Part shown: piece by piece, positions 1-9,568 of the stretch
Layout of the letters: the number at the start of each line of letters is the position of its first letter
Position numbering within the stretch: the first letter of the stretch is position 1
Origin: Sandaracinus amylolyticus
GTDB lineage: Bacteria > Myxococcota_A > Polyangia > Polyangiales > Sandaracinaceae
NCBI RefSeq assembly: GCF_000737325.1
Contig: NZ_CP011125.1
Span: 4,588,001 to 4,652,000 of the forward strand
DNA: 64,000 nt
Direction of reading: 5' to 3'
Notes under the pieces: generated by a model
Seen by the model: the letters and a program-made list of their open reading frames with translations, nothing else
Database searches by the model: none
Told to the model about the DNA's origin: nothing
Position numbers and translations under genes: made by a program

Positions 1-2
1 AG

Positions 3-3000
3 AAGATCCTCGTCATCAAGCGCATCCTGCCGGAGCTGAGCCGCAACCCTCGCTTCGTCGAGATGTTCATCAACGAGGCGAAGATCGCGGTCACGCTCTC
101 GCACGCGAACATCGTGCAGGTGTTCGACCTCGGGCGCGCCGACGAGACCTACTTCATCGCGATGGAGTACGTCGCGGGGTACGACCTCGCGACGGTGCTG
201 CGCCGCGGCGCGCGCTACAAGCGCCCGCTCTCGCAGGAGCTCGCGGTGTTCGTCGTGAGCGAGCTCGCGAAGGGGCTCGACTACGCGCACCGACGTCGCG
301 ACGCGAGCCTGCGCCCGCTGCACATCGTGCATCGCGACGTCTCGCCGCAGAACGTGCTGCTCTCGTTCGAAGGCGAGGTGAAGCTCACGGACTTCGGCAT
401 CGCGAAGGCCAAGACGATCGCCGACGACGCGGCCGACGAGGGCGTGCTCAAGGGCAAGTACGCGTACATGAGCCCGGAGCAGGCGCGCGGTGAGAACGTC
501 GACTCGCGCACCGATCTGTACGCGCTCGGCATCGTGCTGTTCGAGGCGCTGAGCGGCGAGAGCCCGTTCCAGCACGAGTCCGCCTACGAGACGCTGCGCC
601 GGGTGCGCGAAGGCGACGCGCCGCCGCTCAAGACGGTGGTGCCCGACGTGCCCGACGAGCTCGCGGCGATCGTCGATCGCGCGCTCGCGCCGCAGCCCGA
701 GCTGCGCCACGCCAACGCAGGCCGTCTGTACGAGGATCTCGTTCAGTTCCTCTACGCGAGCGGTCGCCGCGTCGGAGGCCACGACCTCGCGCGTTACCTG
801 CAGGACCTGCGCGAGGTGAGCCAAGCGCACGAGCAGGAGCGCGATGCCGCGCGCCTGCGCGCGATGTTCGACGAAGAGGGCAGCAAGGGCGCGTACGCGC
901 CCTCCGCGACGCCCGTGCAGGTGCCGTTCTCGCGCGCGACGCGCAGCGGCCCGTCGAGCAGCGGATCGGAGTCGCAGCCGCGTCGCGGGAGCACCGGCGT
1001 CGCGCGTCCGACCGCGGAGCGTCGCGACGTGACCGTGCTCGTGATGCGCTCGGAGTCGGCGTCGTTCGTCGCGGACGAGGTGGTCGAGCGGCTCGCGCGT
1101 CGTTACGGGGGCGTGCGCATCGACGAGCCTCCGCGCGCGCTCGACGTGCCCGCGGTCGCGCTGCTCTTCGGGGTGCGCGATCCCGATGGACGTGACTCGG
1201 AGTCCGCCGCGCGCTGTGCGCTGCGTCTGGTGCGCGCGGCGGCGACCGGCACGCAGACCGGGACGCCCGACGTGCCGGTGCAGGTCGCGATCGACTGCGG
1301 GCGCATCCTCGTCGATCTCGCGGGCGAGCCCATCCGCGACGAAGCGTTCGAGCGTCTGCTCGACAGCACGCGCACGCTCGCGTCGCGCGCGGCGACGCGT
1401 CAGGTGCTCGTCTCGCCCGCCGCGCAGCGCATCATCGCGGGCCTCTTCCTCACGCTGCCCCACGGCGACGGCGACGACCCGCCGCACCTGCTCGAGGAAG
1501 AGCGCGATCTGCCCGACGCGTCGGGCAAATTCGTCGGACGCCGCGAAGAGCTGCGGCAGATGGGCGAGATCCTCGCGCTCGCGAACCGCGGCAAGCTCAA
1601 GATGCTCGGGCTCGCGGGCGAAGCGGGCGTCGGCAAGACGCGCCTGCTGCTCGAGACGCGACGTCGCCTGAAGCTCGGCGGTCACGACGTCGGCATGTAC
1701 ATCGCGACGTGCGCGCGCCACGGCCGCACGGTTCCGCTCTCGGGCATCACCGAGATCATGCGCGTGGTGCTCGGGGTCGACGAGTTCGAGCCCGACCACG
1801 AGCGCGACGCGAAGGTCGGACGACTGCGCGAGCTCGGCCTCGTGCAGCAGGACGTCGCGGCGATCGGCGCGGCGCTCGGCGCGGGACCGCTGCCTGAAGG
1901 ATCCGACCCGCTCGTGCGCGCGCTGCGTCCTGCGATCGGCCGCGTCGCGCTCAAGCTCGCGCAGGATCGCCTGACCGTGTTCGCGTTCGACTCCGCGGAG
2001 TCGCTCGACGACGAGTCGCAGATGCTGCTCGACGCGCTGATCCGCGACGGGCGCGAGGCGCGCATCGCTGTGGTGCTCGCGTATCGGCCCGGCTTCGTCC
2101 ACGGCTGGCAGGGCGCGCCGACGTATCACGAGCTCACGATCGGCCCGATGAGCGACGACGACATCGCGCGGCTCACCGCGACGCGACTCGCCGCGGAAGA
2201 GGTGCCGATCGATCTGCTGCGCGAGGTCACCGGCAAGAGCGCGGGGAACCCGCTCTACGTCGAGGAGTACGTGAAGGCGCTCACCGACGCGGGCGCCGTC
2301 GAGGTGCGCTCGGGTCGTGTGATCTATCGACCGGACGTCGCGGAGGTCGAGGTCCCGAAGACGCTGCGCGGCATCGTCGGCGCGCGGCTCTCGCGCCTCG
2401 GCGTCGCGGATCGACACTTTCTGCAGATCGCCGCGGTCGCGGGCGCGCGCTTCCACGCGGAGCTCGTCGCGGACGTCGCGGGCGAAGAGGTCACGACCGT
2501 CAGCGAGGCGTTCGCGGTGCTCGAGGGACGCGGCCTGGTGGCGCGCGCGGGCGCGACGGAGCTCGCGTTCGCGCACGATCTCGTCGGCGAGGTGCTACGC
2601 GAGGGGCTGACCCTCGAGACGCGACGCGAGATCCACGGCGCGGTCGCGGCATCGCTCGAGCGCCTCCACCCGCAGCGCCTCGACGAGCTCGCGGAGCGCC
2701 TCGCGTCGCACTGGCGCGAGGCGGGCGATCGCGCGAAGGCCGTCGAGTACCTGGTGCGCGCCGGCGAGCGCATGGTCAGCGAGCTCGCGCACGAGGGCGC
2801 CGTCCAATCGTTCGAGCGCGCGATCGACCTGCTCTCGCAGATGGCCGTGCCCGATCGCGAGCGCATGCTCGCGCTCTACAAGCGCATCGGCGAGCTGTGC
2901 TGGAAGGCGCGCGCGCTCGAGCGCGGCATCACGCGGATGGCGAGCGGCGTCGAGCTCGCCGAGGCGCTCGATCGTCGCGACTGGATCGCGCGCTTGTCGC

Positions 3001-3890
3001 TCTTGCGAGGTCGCCTGCTGGTCGCGGCGCATCGCGTCGACGAAGGACGTCGTTGGCTCGATCGCGCCGGCGACATCGCGCGGCAGCTCGACGATCGCGC
3101 GCTCTTCCGGGACATCGTCCTCGCGACCGCGGAGTCGTGCATGCGGCTCGGCGATCACCGGGGCGGTATCCACTTCTTCGAGCAGACGCTCACGCTCTCG
3201 CGCGAGACCGGCGACGTCGAGGCGCAGGTGCGCTGCCTCGTGCCGCTCGCGCTCGCGTACTCGTCGACCGGCAACCGCCAGGCGGCGCTCGGCGCGCTCG
3301 CAGAGGCGCGGCGTCTCACCGAGGCGCGCATCGATCGCTTCACCGAGTGCGAGCTGCTCAAGATGGAGTCGCTCGTGCACTTCTTCGCGCGCGACTACGC
3401 CGCGTCGATCGAGGTGGGCGAGCGCGCGCTCGAGCTCGCGAAGGAGTACGGCTTCACGTACGAGGCCGCCGTGAACGCGCACAACGTCGGCGAGGCGCAC
3501 CTCCGGCTCGGCGACTACAAGCGCGCGTTCGCGTCGCTGCGCTACTCGTACGAGCTCGCGCGCGATCACGGCTACGAGAGCCTGATGATGGGCGACATGC
3601 GCATCCTCGGCTTCATCGACGCGATGCGCTTCGGGAGCGAAGAGGGGCGACGCCACGTCGTCGACGCGAACGACTTCGCCGACGCGCGCGGGCTCGTCTG
3701 GGACCTCGTGCAGGGCCGCTACTACCTCGCGATGATCGACCAGGCGCGCGGCGAGCCCGAGGAGGCGAGGGCGGCGCTGCGCGAGGTCCTGCGCCTCGCG
3801 GCCGAGCACGGGCACGCGGACTACATGCAGGCCGCGGAGCGCGCGCTGATCGCCCTCGAGTCGTCGCGTCCGATCCCGATGCCGGACTGA
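3..3890 (+). CDS. Ser/Thr protein kinase fused to cyclase-like, AAA ATPase and TPR regions (5' partial)
   Basis: The open frame is already running at base 3, so the true start, and with it the glycine loop and ATP lysine, lies before the window. Counting from the Met at 63, the kinase catalytic HRD is at about 90-92 and DFG at 110-112, followed by a YMSPEQ activation segment. After a Ser/Arg-rich linker (about bases 900-1020) comes a stretch of about 140 residues that resembles a degraded adenylate/guanylate cyclase fold. A P-loop GEAGVGKT follows at about 1617-1640, within an AAA_16-like ATPase module, and then helical TPR-like repeats to the C terminus. This layout is typical of large myxobacterial kinases that combine phosphorylation with a STAND-type ATPase sensor. 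Its substrates cannot be read from sequence. Its kinase is closely related to the one at 40351. A hairpin at 3921-3950 separates it from the convergent secG. Confidence 0.9.
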   Translation, partial: KILVIKRILPELSRNPRFVEMFINEAKIAVTLSHANIVQVFDLGRADETYFIAMEYVAGYDLATVLRRGARYKRPLSQELAVFVVSELAKGLDYAHRRRDASLRPLHIVHRDVSPQNVLLSFEGEVKLTDFGIAKAKTIADDAADEGVLKGKYAYMSPEQARGENVDSRTDLYALGIVLFEALSGESPFQHESAYETLRRVREGDAPPLKTVVPDVPDELAAIVDRALAPQPELRHANAGRLYEDLVQFLYASGRRVGGHDLARYLQDLREVSQAHEQERDAARLRAMFDEEGSKGAYAPSATPVQVPFSRATRSGPSSSGSESQPRRGSTGVARPTAERRDVTVLVMRSESASFVADEVVERLARRYGGVRIDEPPRALDVPAVALLFGVRDPDGRDSESAARCALRLVRAAATGTQTGTPDVPVQVAIDCGRILVDLAGEPIRDEAFERLLDSTRTLASRAATRQVLVSPAAQRIIAGLFLTLPHGDGDDPPHLLEEERDLPDASGKFVGRREELRQMGEILALANRGKLKMLGLAGEAGVGKTRLLLETRRRLKLGGHDVGMYIATCARHGRTVPLSGITEIMRVVLGVDEFEPDHERDAKVGRLRELGLVQQDVAAIGAALGAGPLPEGSDPLVRALRPAIGRVALKLAQDRLTVFAFDSAESLDDESQMLLDALIRDGREARIAVVLAYRPGFVHGWQGAPTYHELTIGPMSDDDIARLTATRLAAEEVPIDLLREVTGKSAGNPLYVEEYVKALTDAGAVEVRSGRVIYRPDVAEVEVPKTLRGIVGARLSRLGVADRHFLQIAAVAGARFHAELVADVAGEEVTTVSEAFAVLEGRGLVARAGATELAFAHDLVGEVLREGLTLETRREIHGAVAASLERLHPQRLDELAERLASHWREAGDRAKAVEYLVRAGERMVSELAHEGAVQSFERAIDLLSQMAVPDRERMLALYKRIGELCWKARALERGITRMASGVELAEALDRRDWIARLSLLRGRLLVAAHRVDEGRRWLDRAGDIARQLDDRALFRDIVLATAESCMRLGDHRGGIHFFEQTLTLSRETGDVEAQVRCLVPLALAYSSTGNRQAALGALAEARRLTEARIDRFTECELLKMESLVHFFARDYAASIEVGERALELAKEYGFTYEAAVNAHNVGEAHLRLGDYKRAFASLRYSYELARDHGYESLMMGDMRILGFIDAMRFGSEEGRRHVVDANDFADARGLVWDLVQGRYYLAMIDQARGEPEEARAALREVLRLAAEHGHADYMQAAERALIALESSRPIPMPD

Positions 3891-3920
3891 TCGGCTCGTT
3901 TCGAGGCCGCGAAAGCGCGA

Positions 3921-3950
3921 ACGGCGCCGGCTCTCTCGAGCCGACGCCGT
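3921..3950. terminator. Bidirectional hairpin between convergent kinase and secG genes
   Basis: Two 13-nt arms (3921-3933 and 3938-3950) pair with one mismatch around a TCTC loop. The hairpin lies between the stop of the kinase gene and the stop of secG. There is no clear T-run on either side, as is usual for such GC-rich genomes, so calling it a terminator is inferred from position and structure. Confidence 0.55.
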
Positions 3951-3973
3951 CGTGTGGATGGCCGTGCTGTGGG

Positions 3974-4579
3974 TCAGGGCGTCGCGGGCTGTTCCGCCGC
4001 CGGCGCCTCGGGCGCGGGCTCCGCCGCCGGGGCAGGCTCGGCGGCCGGGGCAGGGTCCGCCGCCGGAGCAGGTTCCGCCGCGGGGGCCGCTTCGGCGCTG
4101 GGCGCGATCGCCGTCGGCGACGCCGCGGCGGGATCGGAGCTGCCCTCGCTGGGCGCGGCCTCCATCGGCTGACCGGTCTGCGGATCGCCCTCGAGGCCAT
4201 CCGGGTCGACCGTGTCCTCGGTCGGCACGCCCTCCGCCGCGGCCGGCGTCTCACCCGCCTCGGGCGCCGCCTCACCGGGCTCGTCCTCGGCCGTCACCGC
4301 GGCGCTCTGACGCTCCTCGATCTCGCGCGTCACGTCCTCGAGGGTCGAGTCGCTGCTCGACGACATGTACGCGAGCAGCGCGCTCAGCAGCATGAAGAGC
4401 CCCGCGCAGACCGAGGTGATCCGCGTGAGGATGTTGCCCGCGCCCGCACCGCCGAAGACGGTCTGGCTGCTGCCACCGAACGCCGAGCCCATGCCGCCGC
4501 CACGCCCCTGCTGGAGCAGCACGACGAAGATCAGGAACGCGCAGACGAGGCAGTAGACGATCGACACGAAGAGATACAT
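3974..4579 (-). CDS. secG: SecG, preprotein translocase subunit with long Ala/Pro/Glu tail
   Basis: The 201-aa product begins with two hydrophobic helices separated by the hallmark SecG segment: LLQQGRGGGMG, then AFGGSSQTVFGG, at about residues 21-45. SecG is the small membrane subunit of the SecYEG protein-export channel. Typical SecG proteins are about 75-120 residues; here the second helix is followed by about 110 residues of acidic, Ala/Pro/Glu-rich low-complexity sequence. That tail includes an EPAPAA-type hexapeptide repeat encoded by the 18-bp repeats at 4014-4085. secG is the last gene of the gap-pgk-tpiA-secG unit and starts about 64 bp after the tpiA stop. A secG downstream of triose-phosphate isomerase is a common bacterial arrangement, which supports the call. 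The tail would extend from one side of the membrane and its role is unknown. Confidence 0.93.
   Translation of the reverse strand: MYLFVSIVYCLVCAFLIFVVLLQQGRGGGMGSAFGGSSQTVFGGAGAGNILTRITSVCAGLFMLLSALLAYMSSSSDSTLEDVTREIEERQSAAVTAEDEPGEAAPEAGETPAAAEGVPTEDTVDPDGLEGDPQTGQPMEAAPSEGSSDPAAASPTAIAPSAEAAPAAEPAPAADPAPAAEPAPAAEPAPEAPAAEQPATP
4014..4085. repeat. Four tandem 18-bp repeats in the secG tail
   Basis: Units at 4014-4031, 4032-4049, 4050-4067 and 4068-4085 differ by a few substitutions. On the minus strand each unit encodes six residues of the type EPAPAA or DPAPAA. They stay in frame, so repeat-number change would alter the SecG tail length without disrupting the gene. Confidence 0.8.
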
Positions 4580-4643
4580 CGACAGGGCTCCCAGACCGAC
4601 GGACGGCCGAACATAGCAGGGTCAGGCGTGCGTTCCAGCTTCC

Positions 4644-5411
4644 TCACGAAGCGGGCAGGGCACCCTTCACGATCGCGAGGAACGAAGCGGCCTTCAGCGA
4701 CGCGCCGCCGACCAGCGCGCCGTCCACGTCGGGCTGCGCCATCAGCTCCGCCGCGTTGTCCGGCTTCACGCTCCCGCCGTACAGAATGCGCGTCTTCTGC
4801 GCCGCGCCCGCGTCGATCCGCTCGCTCATGCGCTTGCGGATCGCCGCCTGGACCTCCTGCGCGTCCGACGACTTCGCGACCTTCCCGGTCCCGATCGCCC
4901 ACACCGGCTCGTACGCGATCACGATGCCCGCGAGCGCGTCCTTCGTGATGCCCGCGAGCGCCGCGTCGATCTGCCCGAGCACGACCTCGAGCGTGCGTCC
5001 GGCCTCGCGCTCCTCGAGCGTCTCACCGACGCACACGATCGGCACGAGCCCGTGCTTCAGCGCGGCGCCGAGCTTCTTGCTCACGCGATCGTCGGTCTCG
5101 CCGAAGAGCTGACGCCGCTCGGAGTGCCCGATGATCACGTGGGTGCAGCCGACGTCCTTCAGGAGCGGGGCCGAGACCTCGCCCGTGAACGCACCCGAGT
5201 CGTCCCAGTGCAGGTCCTGCGCGCTCAGCCCGATCGACGTCCCCGCGATCGCGCCCCGGACCACGTCGAGCGACGTGAACACCGGCGCGATCACGACCTC
5301 GACCTGCGAGGACGGAAGCCCCGCCGCGATCGCCTTCGCGAGCTCGACGCTCGCCGCGCGATCGTGGTGGAGCTTCCAGTTGCCCGCGACCAGCTTCTTC
5401 CGCGCGCTCAT
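4644..5411 (-). CDS. tpiA: Triose-phosphate isomerase
   Basis: The 255-aa protein has the full family length. It interconverts dihydroxyacetone phosphate and glyceraldehyde 3-phosphate in the cytoplasm. The visible active-site motifs are GNWKLH near the N terminus (substrate Asn/Lys), GHSERR with the catalytic His, and AYEPVWAIGTG with the catalytic Glu. The phosphate-binding YGGSV and GALVGGASL segments lie near the C terminus. The ATG at 5409-5411 overlaps the pgk stop in an ATGA arrangement, so the two genes are almost certainly translated from one mRNA. Nothing is missing or unusual. Confidence 0.97.
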   Translation of the reverse strand: MSARKKLVAGNWKLHHDRAASVELAKAIAAGLPSSQVEVVIAPVFTSLDVVRGAIAGTSIGLSAQDLHWDDSGAFTGEVSAPLLKDVGCTHVIIGHSERRQLFGETDDRVSKKLGAALKHGLVPIVCVGETLEEREAGRTLEVVLGQIDAALAGITKDALAGIVIAYEPVWAIGTGKVAKSSDAQEVQAAIRKRMSERIDAGAAQKTRILYGGSVKPDNAAELMAQPDVDGALVGGASLKAASFLAIVKGALPAS

Positions 5412-6598
5412 CGCAGCGCGTCCACGCCGGGCAGCTTGCGTCCCTCGAGCAGCTCGAGCGACGCGCCACCGCCGGTCGACACGTGCCCGAACTTGTCGGC
5501 GAGACCGGTCTCCTGCACCGCCGCGACGCTGTCGCCACCGCCGACGACGGTGAACGCGCCCGACAGCTCGCTCATCGTCTTCGCGATCGCGCGCGTGCCC
5601 GCAGCGAACGCCTCGTTCTCGAACAGGCCCATCGGGCCGTTCCAGAACACCGTCTTCGCGCCGCGCAGCTTCTTCGAGAACGCCTCGACGCTCTTCGGCC
5701 CGATGTCGAGCGCCATCTCCTCGGCGCCGATCTCGTCGGGCAGCGCCGCGCGCCCCGACGTCGCGTCGAGTCCCGTGCCGACCACGAAGTCGTCCGGGAG
5801 CAGCAGGTCCACCTTGCGCTCGCCCGCGCGCGTCATGATCGTCCGCGCCAGCGCGAGCTTGTCCTGCTCGACGAGGCTCTTGCCCATCGACGCGCCCTTG
5901 GCCGCGAGGAACGTGTTCGCCATCGCGCCGCCGATGATCAGTGCGTCGACCTTCTGCAGCAGCGCCTCGAGCACCGCGAGCTTGTCGCTCACCTTCGCGC
6001 CGCCGAGCACCGCGACGTAGGGCCGCTGCACCTCGCCCTTGCTGATCTTCCCGAGCGCGTCGAGCTCGGCCTCCATCAGGAAGCCGGCGCCGCGATCACG
6101 GATCTGCTTCGGCAGCGCCGCGACCGACGCGTGCGCGCGATGCGCCGCGCCGAACGCGTCGTTCACGTACACGTCGCCGAGCTTCGCGAGCTCCGCCGCG
6201 AACTGCGCGTCGTTCTTCTCTTCCTCCGCGTGGAAGCGGAGGTTCTCGAGGCACGCGATCTGCCCCTCGCGGAGATCCTGCACGACCTTGCGCGGACCAT
6301 CGCCCACGCAGTCGTCCGCGAGCAGCACCTCGACGCCCATCAGCTCCGCGAGCTTCTGCGCCGCGGGCTCCATCGAGTACTTCGGATCGGGCGCGCCCTT
6401 CGGACGGCCGAGGTGCGACGCGACTACCACGCGCGCACCGCGCTCGAGGAGATGACGCAGCGTCGGGATCGCCGCGCGGATGCGCGTGTCGTCGCCGACC
6501 TTGCCTCCCTCGAGCGGCACGTTGAAGTCGACGCGCACGAACACGCGCCGTCCTTCGACCGGAAGATCACGAACGCTGCGAATCCCCTCGAGCGACAT
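5408..6598 (-). CDS. pgk: Phosphoglycerate kinase
   Basis: The 396-aa product is of normal length and transfers phosphate from 1,3-bisphosphoglycerate to ADP in glycolysis. The N-terminal domain carries the RVDFNVPL signature and the SHLGRPKG loop. The C-terminal domain has the GGAKVSDK nucleotide-binding segment, FWNGPMGLFE and a GGGDSVAA loop. The frame is open further upstream, but the ATG at 6596-6598 gives the conserved N terminus (SLEGIRSVRDL) and sits 2 bp after the gap stop, so it is the likely start. It is the second gene of the gap-pgk-tpiA-secG transcription unit, overlapping tpiA by 4 bp. Confidence 0.97.
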   Translation of the reverse strand: MSLEGIRSVRDLPVEGRRVFVRVDFNVPLEGGKVGDDTRIRAAIPTLRHLLERGARVVVASHLGRPKGAPDPKYSMEPAAQKLAELMGVEVLLADDCVGDGPRKVVQDLREGQIACLENLRFHAEEEKNDAQFAAELAKLGDVYVNDAFGAAHRAHASVAALPKQIRDRGAGFLMEAELDALGKISKGEVQRPYVAVLGGAKVSDKLAVLEALLQKVDALIIGGAMANTFLAAKGASMGKSLVEQDKLALARTIMTRAGERKVDLLLPDDFVVGTGLDATSGRAALPDEIGAEEMALDIGPKSVEAFSKKLRGAKTVFWNGPMGLFENEAFAAGTRAIAKTMSELSGAFTVVGGGDSVAAVQETGLADKFGHVSTGGGASLELLEGRKLPGVDALR

Positions 6599-6600
6599 GT

Positions 6601-7617
<1,017 letters not shown>

Positions 7618-7724
7618 GATTCGACTCCTGTGTTCCTTCGGGATGCCTTCTCGATCCCTCGCGCGTCGCGCCCGAGAACGGCTCGATCGACGCGTGAAAT
7701 GCTGGGATTGCCGAAGGGGCGCGG

Positions 7725-7754
7725 AATCTAGCCCTCGCCCTTCGGCGCGGTCAA
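7725..7754 (-). promoter_or_regulatory. Probable sigma-70-type promoter of the gap operon
   Basis: On the minus strand TTGACC (7749-7754) is followed after 18 nt by TAGATT (7725-7730). These are good -35/-10 matches in an otherwise very GC-rich region. Transcription would start near 7718, leaving a leader of about 100 nt before gap. Confidence 0.6.
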
Positions 7755-8192
7755 GGTAGGCCCCGAGGCCGCGGAGCCCACTCCTCGCGTGCCAGCACGC
7801 CTCTCGATCGTGGCGTGCGAGCCACGAGCGAGCGCGAGGCGAGGCGCGCGCGTGACCCCCGTTCCTGGGGCTTGTGAGCGCGGACGCCGTGTCGTGTGTG
7901 CCGTGTCGTGGACGCGCGCTCGGGAGCGACGCGAGGGCCCGGCGATTGCTCAGCTGGTTGGGCGTGTCGCGCAAGAAGTCCGTGTGGCGTGGTGCGCCCG
8001 CGGGCTCCGACGGATGACTCCGGCGCGATACGTGCCCATCTGATGCGGAGGACCGGATGAGCTCGCTGCTTCGCTGCCGTCGTGACCCCTCGTTCGCGCC
8101 AAGCCACGGCGCGGCGCGGGGCACGAGCGTGGCTCGCTCGACCACCTCACGAGGGACGCGCCGCGCGAGCGGCGTGGCGCGCGAAGGACGCG
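7755..8192. other. Intergenic region without a recognisable gene
   Basis: Short open frames exist on both strands, but none has a start signal or a protein-like composition. A D-arm-like string near 7945-7960 is not accompanied by a T-arm, so no tRNA is called. The region presumably holds the promoter of the glycosyltransferase gene, but I cannot identify it. Confidence 0.5.
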
Positions 8193-8208
8193 AAGGAGGA
8201 GTGTGCGC

Positions 8209-9297
8209 GTGATTCCGTTCGAGCTGACGATCGTCGTCCTCAACTACCGGACGCCCGAGCTGACGCTCGATTGCATCGCGTCGCTCGCGCCGCAGATCGG
8301 TGCGCGCCGTCGCGTCCTGGTCGTCGACAACGCGTCGGGCGACGGCTCCGCGGATGCCATCGACCGCGCGATCGAGGAGCGCGGTTGGAGCGATTGGGCC
8401 ACGGTGCTGCGCTCGCCCGTCAACGGAGGGTTTGCCGCGGGCAACAACTTCGGGCTGCGCCACGCGCGCGTGCACTGTCCCGCCGAGGCGTACGTGCTGC
8501 TCAACAGCGACACGATCGTCTCGCACGGCGCGCTCGACGCGCTCGTCGCGGGGATGCGCGCGCATCCCGAAGCGGGCCTCGTCGGACCGCGCTTCGACAC
8601 CGCGGACGGCGAGCTCGACGTGAGCGCGTTCCGCGATCACACGCCCATCTCGGAGCTGGAGGTCGCGGCGAGCACCGGCATCGTGTCGCGCCTCCTTTCG
8701 AGGGTGCGCGTGCCCACGCCGGTCGCGAGCGCGGAGCGCCCGTTCCACCCGCAGTGGCTCGGCTTCGCGTGCGTGCTCGTGCGCCGCGAGGTGCTCGCCG
8801 AGATCGGCGGGCTCGACGAGGGCTTCTTCATGTACTTCGAGGACGCCGACTACTGCCGCCGCGTGCGCGCCGCGGGCTGGAAGATGCTCTACTGGCCGAG
8901 CGCGCGCGTGATCCATCTCGGCGGTGGATCGTCGGGGTTCTCGACGCGCGAGGGCATGCCGAAGCGCCTGCCTCGCTACTACTTCGAGTCGCGTGCGCGC
9001 TACTTCGCGCGGCACCACGGGCGCACCGGACCGCTGCGCGCGAACCTCGCGTGGATGACGGGCGCCGCGCTCGCGACCTCGCGCGCGCTGATCGGTCAGC
9101 GCGGCTTCACGACGCCGCTCGAGACGGTGCGCGATCTGTGGATCTCGACGTTCTCGACGACGCCGCGCGTGGTCACGTCGCTGCCGCCCACGCACGAGCC
9201 GGCACAGCTGCGCTCGTCGCTCGTCGAGCTCGACGATCCCGCGCGCTCGCCGCACGAGGCGTACTCGAGCGCGGCGCGCCTCGCGCGGGTCGGCTGA
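8209..9297 (+). CDS. GT2-family glycosyltransferase
   Basis: The 362-aa protein begins with ELTIVVLNYR and has VVDNASGDGS (nucleotide-sugar site), NGGFAAGNN, LLNSDT in the DXD position, and FFMYFEDADYCRR, where the acidic pair marks the catalytic region of rhamnosyltransferase-like GT2 enzymes. It probably adds a sugar to a cell-surface polysaccharide or lipid on the cytoplasmic side. I chose the GTG at 8209 because AGGAGGA ends 8 nt before it; a GTG at 8203 is possible but too close to that site. A moderately hydrophobic C-terminal stretch may bind the membrane. It stands alone and ends at the hairpin at 9311-9334. The exact donor and acceptor are unknown. Confidence 0.88.
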   Translation: MIPFELTIVVLNYRTPELTLDCIASLAPQIGARRRVLVVDNASGDGSADAIDRAIEERGWSDWATVLRSPVNGGFAAGNNFGLRHARVHCPAEAYVLLNSDTIVSHGALDALVAGMRAHPEAGLVGPRFDTADGELDVSAFRDHTPISELEVAASTGIVSRLLSRVRVPTPVASAERPFHPQWLGFACVLVRREVLAEIGGLDEGFFMYFEDADYCRRVRAAGWKMLYWPSARVIHLGGGSSGFSTREGMPKRLPRYYFESRARYFARHHGRTGPLRANLAWMTGAALATSRALIGQRGFTTPLETVRDLWISTFSTTPRVVTSLPPTHEPAQLRSSLVELDDPARSPHEAYSSAARLARVG

Positions 9298-9310
9298 AGG
9301 ACGGAACGAA

Positions 9311-9334
9311 GAAGGGAGCCCGTGGGCTCCCTTC
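9311..9334. terminator. Perfect 11-bp hairpin between convergent genes
   Basis: Arms 9311-9321 and 9324-9334 (GAAGGGAGCCC and its complement) form a perfect stem. It lies 13 bp after the glycosyltransferase stop and about 30 bp from the stop of the converging small gene. It probably terminates transcription from both sides. Confidence 0.65.
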
Positions 9335-9364
9335 GTCATGCTCGCGGGGATCGCGCGCCGAGCG

Positions 9365-9568
9365 TCACTCGGCGGCTGCGATCTCTTCCGACGGAGCCTC
9401 TTCGCGCAGATCGGTGGTCACCAGGGCGAGCATCTCGGTCGCGAACGCGACGATGTCGGAGCGGCTGTAGCCGCTGCTCTTCAGCTCGCGGAACACCGAC
9501 TTCGCGAGGATGCGCAGCGCGCGCGGGCCCTGCTGTTGGGGGGCGCTGCTGGCGGTCGGCTGGCTCAT
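9365..9568 (-). CDS. Small hypothetical protein, 67 aa
   Basis: The ATG at 9566-9568 is preceded by GAGGAGGA about 10 nt upstream, which favours it over a GTG at 9614-9616 that would add 16 residues. The product has a polar, Gln/Ser-rich N terminus, a predicted amphipathic helical core (RALRILAKSVFRELKSSG, then YSRSDIVAFATEMLALV) and an acidic tail. It has no signal peptide or membrane segment. I do not recognise a family. The codon pattern and the ribosome-binding site support it as a real gene, perhaps a small helical regulatory protein. It converges on the glycosyltransferase gene across a hairpin. Confidence 0.6.
   Translation of the reverse strand: MSQPTASSAPQQQGPRALRILAKSVFRELKSSGYSRSDIVAFATEMLALVTTDLREEAPSEEIAAAE

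Noticed and set aside
7930-8010. Possible tRNA (GCTCAGCTGGTTGG resembles a D-arm)
   Set aside because: There is no T-arm TTCGA loop and no acceptor stem pairing.
7618-9339. Upstream extension of the gap reading frame
   Set aside because: It is antisense to the glycosyltransferase. GAPDH starts at the ATG ending at 7617, which has a ribosome-binding site and the conserved N terminus.
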